Below, piece by piece: positions 6,827-9,963 of a DNA stretch of 9,963 bases. This DNA comes from Suilimivivens sp964458255. Its GTDB lineage: Bacteria; Bacillota; Clostridia; Lachnospirales; Lachnospiraceae. The position numbers were made by a program, and so were the translations under genes. Every line of letters starts with the position of its first letter. The stretch's first letter is position 1. Below the pieces are notes generated by a model that had not been told where the DNA came from, did no database searches, and worked only from the letters and a program-made list of their open reading frames with translations. The stretch is from the NCBI GenBank assembly GCA_964458255.1, contig CAYWHY010000050.1:1-9963 (forward strand). The letters run 5' to 3'.

Positions 6827-8407
6827 ATGGCATGGTATGACCAGGCAATATTTTATCATATTTATCCGTTGGGGCTTACAGGAGCACCAAAACAAAATTC
6901 TTATGAAGAACCTGAGCATCGGTTAAATACAATTATTCCTTGGATTTCTCACATGAAAGAAATCGGATGTAATGCACTTTATATTGGTCCTCTTTTTGAA
7001 TCTGTAGGACATGGTTATGAAACTACTGATTATAAAAAATTAGACAGCAGACTCGGAACAAATGAAGATTTGACTAATTTCGTGGCAGAATGTCATAATC
7101 AGGGAATCAAAGTAATTCTTGATGGTGTATTTAATCATACAGGAAGGGATTTTTTCGCTTTTCAGGATATTAAAAATAATAGAGAAAATTCACCTTATAA
7201 AGACTGGTATTGTAATGTTAATTTTTCAGGAAATAATGAATATAATGACGGATTTTCTTATGAAAACTGGGGTGGATATAATTTACTTATAAAACTAAAT
7301 CAGAATAATCCGGCAGTCAGGGATTATATCTGTGATGTCATCCGTTTTTGGGTCAAAGAATTTGATATTGACGGTATCCGTTTGGATGCTGCGGATGTAC
7401 TTGATTTTAATTATATGCAGGCACTTCGTCTGGTAGCCAATGAAGTAAAAGAAGATTTTTGGCTTATGGGCGAAGTAATTCATGGTGATTACACCCGCTG
7501 GGTCAATGAAGGTACATTACATTCTGTTACTAATTACCAATTGCATAAAGCTTTGTATTCCGGACATAACGACCATAACTATTTTGAAATTGCCCATACG
7601 GTAAAAAGACTTTATGAGATGGGCGGTAATCGTCCGGATGGATTAAAGTTATATAATTTTGTAGATAATCATGATGTGGAGAGAATCTATACAAAACTAA
7701 ATAACAAAAATCATTTTGTACCGACTCATATATTAATGTATACATTACCGGGTATTCCTTCTGTTTATTATGGTTCGGAATTTGGTATGGAAGGAAAAAA
7801 AGAATACGGATCTGATGATTCTTTAAGACCTGCTCTTTCTTATGAGCAGTATAAAGATGCAATCGAAAAAAATGATTTTACAAAACTGATTGCGGCTTTG
7901 GGAAAAATCCGTCAAAATACAGATGCATTGTCTTATGGAGATTATAAAGAACTTCTTTTGACAAATACTCAGTATGCATTTTCAAGAAATTATAACGGTC
8001 AATCTGTAATAGTAACCGTAAATAACGCAGACGATGATTGTGTAATGAATCTTCCGGCAGGAAATGTAACAGAATATGTAGGTGGTTTGTCGGGAACGAG
8101 TGTAACTGTAAACGATGGTTATATCTCAGCTAATGTAAAAGCAAATTCCGGAGAAATATGGTTGCCGGCAGGTACATGTGAAGAAAATTTAAAGCCTATT
8201 GAATTAGAAAAGATAAAAGCTGAACCTATAAAAGAAACTATTGTAAAACAGAACAAATCCTATGAAGAAATGACAATAGAAGAATTACAGGAAGCAATTC
8301 TTGATAAAATGAGAAAGAACGGTCCTGTTACCGATCAGATGAAAAAAGACATTATGGAGAATGTGTATCATAATTCTTTGGTAACATGGGCTAAAAGTTT
8401 TATTTAA
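6827..8407 (+). CDS. Cytoplasmic GH13 alpha-amylase-family glycoside hydrolase
   Basis: GH13 enzymes cleave or transfer alpha-glucosidic bonds with retention of configuration. The 526-residue protein starts at an ATG with AGAGG (6814-6818) eight bases upstream. All four GH13 regions are intact: DGVFNHT (99-105), GIRLDAADV with nucleophile Asp187, MGEVIHG with acid/base Glu216, and FVDNHDVER with Asp283. The (beta/alpha)8 barrel occupies about 1-380, followed by a beta-sandwich domain C (about 385-455). There is no signal peptide, so it should act on maltodextrin, glycogen or imported oligosaccharides inside the cell; the neopullulanase-specific N-terminal domain is absent. Residues about 456-526 form a charged, predicted-helical tail (KSYEEMTIEELQEAILDKM and onwards) not needed for the barrel fold. 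Substrate cannot be read from sequence; annotation as alpha-amylase, maltodextrin glucosidase or neopullulanase would each be plausible. It follows a terminator, so its promoter must be weak, embedded or upstream by read-through; none is evident. Confidence 0.93.
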   Translation: MAWYDQAIFYHIYPLGLTGAPKQNSYEEPEHRLNTIIPWISHMKEIGCNALYIGPLFESVGHGYETTDYKKLDSRLGTNEDLTNFVAECHNQGIKVILDGVFNHTGRDFFAFQDIKNNRENSPYKDWYCNVNFSGNNEYNDGFSYENWGGYNLLIKLNQNNPAVRDYICDVIRFWVKEFDIDGIRLDAADVLDFNYMQALRLVANEVKEDFWLMGEVIHGDYTRWVNEGTLHSVTNYQLHKALYSGHNDHNYFEIAHTVKRLYEMGGNRPDGLKLYNFVDNHDVERIYTKLNNKNHFVPTHILMYTLPGIPSVYYGSEFGMEGKKEYGSDDSLRPALSYEQYKDAIEKNDFTKLIAALGKIRQNTDALSYGDYKELLLTNTQYAFSRNYNGQSVIVTVNNADDDCVMNLPAGNVTEYVGGLSGTSVTVNDGYISANVKANSGEIWLPAGTCEENLKPIELEKIKAEPIKETIVKQNKSYEEMTIEELQEAILDKMRKNGPVTDQMKKDIMENVYHNSLVTWAKSFI

Positions 8408-8415
8408 TATCAAAT

Positions 8416-8452
8416 AGGAGCCATTTGTCATGGAAGTGACAGAAATGGAGAG
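8416..8452 (+). promoter_or_regulatory. Leader hairpin overlapping two ribosome sites before the lipoprotein gene
   Basis: AGGAG (8416-8420) is followed by an inverted repeat: CCATTT (8421-8426) pairs with AAATGG (8443-8448), and GTCA (8427-8430) pairs with TGAC (8437-8440), with a 2-base AG bulge and the loop TGGAAG. The stem includes the first ATG (8430) and the first two G of the second Shine-Dalgarno GGAG (8447-8450), which serves the lipoprotein ATG at 8456. Folding would therefore mask the lipoprotein ribosome site. There is no T tract, so this is not a terminator. The regulatory role is inferred. Confidence 0.45.
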
Positions 8453-8459
8453 AATATGA
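8430..8459 (+). CDS. Putative 9-residue leader peptide, translationally coupled to the lipoprotein gene
   Basis: An ATG at 8430 stands nine bases after the good Shine-Dalgarno AGGAG and encodes MEVTEMERI before a TGA at 8457-8459. The stop overlaps the lipoprotein start codon as ATGA (8456-8459), the classic arrangement for translational coupling. Ribosomes translating this ORF would melt the hairpin that hides the second ribosome site. The peptide has no recognisable function and no run of one amino acid that would suggest amino-acid attenuation. It could be chance, given its length; the good ribosome site and exact overlap are the support. Confidence 0.4.
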   Translation: MEVTEMERI

Positions 8460-9963
8460 AAAATTTGAGAAAATCTGTTATACCTGTTTTAGTAACGACA
8501 ATGGCTTTGATGGGCTGTTCAACACAGCCGGGAGCGGAAAAAAATAGCGGGACTTCCTCTATGGCAGATTTGGATAAAACAGTTCAAATTATTCTTTCGG
8601 ATAATGGTATTACAGTTGATGGAAAAAAAATTTCAACAAAAAAAAGCAGTGCTGTTTATGTAGGAGCAGATATTGTTTATTATGAAGAGGGAAAAGACGA
8701 AACTTACGGTAAAGGAACTAAGGAAGATGAGCACAGTAAAGAAGAAGCTGATAAGCATACTGTGGTGACTATTACCAAACCCGGTACCTATAGCGTAAGC
8801 GGAAGTCTCTCTTACGGACAGATTGCCGTTGATTTAGGTGAAGATGCCGAAGATAATAAAGAAGCAGTTGTAAATCTTATACTTGATAACGTGAATATTA
8901 ATTGTGATGTTGCTTCGGCTATTGTTGTGTTCAATGCTTATGAATGCAGTGATGATGATGAAGAAAGTGCAACTCCTAATGTAAAGACGGAAGATGCCGG
9001 ATTTAATCTGATTTTGGCAAAGGATAGTGAAAATGTGATTGATGGAGCTTATGTTGCCAAGATTTATAAGGACGGAACTACCAGGGAAGATATTAAAAAT
9101 AATGAAGTAAAGAAAAAATATAAGTTTGATGCAGCAATTGACAGTCAGGTATCTTTTAATATCAATGCACAGGAAAACGGAAAGCTTATTGTAAATGCTG
9201 ATAATGAAGGTATTTCCAGTGCACTTCATATGACTATTAACGGTGGAGAAATTATAATTAATGCTTCCGATGATGCTATTAATACAAGTGAAGATAATGT
9301 ATCTGTTTTAACAATCAACGGTGGTGTGCTTACCTGCGATGCCGGTCTGGGTGATGAAGGGGATGGAATTGATTCAAACGGGTATATTACCATGAACGGT
9401 GGTTATGTGATTGCCTGTGCAAATGCTGAAAGTCAGGATAGCGGTATTGATTCTGATAAAGGAATTTTTGTAAATGGCGGCACTCTTCTTGCCAGCGGGA
9501 ATATGTATGATGAAATCAGCAATGATTCGAAGCAGGTTTTTATGGTGCTTAGTTTTGCACAGAAAATAGCAGAAAATGAACTTATCATGGTAACGGATGA
9601 AAAGGATAAGCCTATTTTGGCATTCCGTGCAGTAAATGATTATACTATTGCATCATACAGCAGTCCCGACCTTGCAGAGGGAAATTACCATCTTTACAAA
9701 GTATCTTCTGTTATAGGAGATTTAAACGGAAGTATATATACGAATATTACAGAATATAAGGATACAGTCAGACTTGCTTATACCTCCGATTTTGTAGGAG
9801 GATTTGGCGGTGGCATGAGACCGCCTATGGATGGGAAACGTCCGCAAATGCCGAAAGATGGAGAAATGCCGGATGGCGGAGAAATACCACCTATGCCAGA
9901 GGGTGGTGAAGCAAATACTGAGTTTAACCTAAGCAAAGAAAATTATCAATTTGGTGGTATAAT
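8456..9963 (+). CDS. Surface lipoprotein, Cthe_2159-type carbohydrate-binding beta-helix protein (3' truncated by window edge)
   Basis: The frame stays open from the ATG at 8456 to the right edge (502 residues visible, no stop). The start has GGAG at 8447-8450 and gives a lipoprotein signal peptide: MKNLRK, a hydrophobic stretch, and lipobox LMGC with the lipidated Cys at residue 21, so the product should be anchored outside the membrane. A polar Lys/Glu-rich linker follows. TYSVSGSLSYGQIAVDL (from residue 111) and the following LDNVNI segment are hallmarks of the Cthe_2159 family (carbohydrate-binding domain, formerly DUF4353), whose Clostridium thermocellum founder is a calcium-containing beta-helix that binds acidic plant polysaccharide. 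Coils with NGG turns occupy 241-342. A Gly/Pro/Met-rich tract (about 448-486) precedes the edge. No catalytic motif is recognised, so binding rather than cleavage is inferred. Family call fairly firm; ligand unknown. Confidence 0.85.
   Translation, partial: MKNLRKSVIPVLVTTMALMGCSTQPGAEKNSGTSSMADLDKTVQIILSDNGITVDGKKISTKKSSAVYVGADIVYYEEGKDETYGKGTKEDEHSKEEADKHTVVTITKPGTYSVSGSLSYGQIAVDLGEDAEDNKEAVVNLILDNVNINCDVASAIVVFNAYECSDDDEESATPNVKTEDAGFNLILAKDSENVIDGAYVAKIYKDGTTREDIKNNEVKKKYKFDAAIDSQVSFNINAQENGKLIVNADNEGISSALHMTINGGEIIINASDDAINTSEDNVSVLTINGGVLTCDAGLGDEGDGIDSNGYITMNGGYVIACANAESQDSGIDSDKGIFVNGGTLLASGNMYDEISNDSKQVFMVLSFAQKIAENELIMVTDEKDKPILAFRAVNDYTIASYSSPDLAEGNYHLYKVSSVIGDLNGSIYTNITEYKDTVRLAYTSDFVGGFGGGMRPPMDGKRPQMPKDGEMPDGGEIPPMPEGGEANTEFNLSKENYQFGGI
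8623..8645 (+). repeat. Two A8 homopolymer tracts in the 5' part of the lipoprotein gene
   Basis: A8 runs at 8623-8630 and 8638-8645 are separated by seven bases (TTTCAAC) and lie at about codons 56-64, just after the signal peptide region, encoding Lys-Lys-Ile and Lys-Lys-Ser. Both are in frame here. Such runs can slip in replication or transcription; a similar A8 also occurs in recF (431-438), so a single run is not remarkable in this genome. Confidence 0.5.
9239..9481 (+). repeat. 26-residue beta-helix repeat in the lipoprotein
   Basis: The tripeptide Asn-Gly-Gly recurs at residues 262, 288, 314 and 340, exactly 26 residues apart each time. Units are NGGEIIINASDDAINT..., NGGVLTCDAGLGDEGDGIDS..., NGGYVIACANAESQDSGIDS... 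and the start of a fourth, NGGTLLASG. The second half of each full unit carries an Asp-rich segment ending D-[AG]-I-[DN]-[ST]. A constant unit of this size is what one turn of a parallel beta-helix would give; the aligned Asp residues could line up as metal or ligand sites (inference). Confidence 0.8.
9797..9913 (+). repeat. Gly/Pro/Met-rich low-complexity tract in the lipoprotein
   Basis: Residues about 448-486 are dominated by G, P, M, D and E with recurring M-P-x(1,2)-G units (RPQMPKDGEMPDGGEIPPMP). It is likely disordered and separates the beta-helix from a short segment (FNLSKENYQFGGI) cut by the edge. Similar Gly/Met-rich tails are known in this lipoprotein family. Confidence 0.6.

Noticed and set aside
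8834..9229. 131-codon open frame on the - strand inside the lipoprotein gene
   Set aside because: It mirrors the coding strand of a clearly recognisable protein, has no ribosome site and an unconvincing composition; it is a shadow.
1..9963. CRISPR arrays, tRNA or rRNA genes, insertion sequences, phage or attachment sites
   Set aside because: No regularly spaced direct repeats, cloverleaf sequence, transposase motifs or terminal inverted repeats were seen; coding density is near complete.

Overview
The window is AT-rich with every gene on the + strand. The order recF-gyrB-gyrA is the classical gene order just downstream of dnaA-dnaN next to a Firmicutes replication origin, so this is probably a chromosomal segment a few kilobases from oriC, transcribed away from it. 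Protein wording (GyrA N-terminus, Cthe_2159-like lipoprotein, cytoplasmic GH13 enzyme) and A/T-rich codon use suggest a Clostridia member, most likely Lachnospiraceae. That placement is inference from remembered family sequences, not a database search.

Layout: (1) the C-terminal part of RecF, cut by the left edge; (2) gyrB; (3) gyrA, 43 bases later; (4) a flotillin (SPFH) membrane protein only 34 bases after gyrA, with no terminator between them, so gyrase and flotillin may share a transcript; (5) a strong intrinsic terminator at 6762-6798 that closes this block; (6) an intracellular GH13 alpha-amylase-family enzyme with an unusual helical tail; (7) a 9-codon leader ORF inside a hairpin, overlapping by ATGA the start of (8) a surface lipoprotein of the Cthe_2159-type carbohydrate-binding beta-helix family, cut by the right edge. 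There is no gene-free stretch longer than about 60 bases.

How the parts fit: RecF (gap repair) and GyrB/GyrA (negative supercoiling) form the DNA-maintenance block. Flotillin is a membrane scaffold and looks like an addition to that block, without the NfeD partner that often accompanies it. The second block, after the terminator, concerns glycans: a cytoplasmic alpha-glucan hydrolase and an exported polysaccharide-binding lipoprotein. No promoter could be convincingly placed for the second block.

I found no wholly novel system. The items most worth a second look are the coupled leader peptide and hairpin before the lipoprotein gene, the exact 26-residue beta-helix repeat in that lipoprotein, the orphan flotillin joined to the gyrase genes, and a perfect 12-bp palindrome between the flotillin ribosome site and its start codon.
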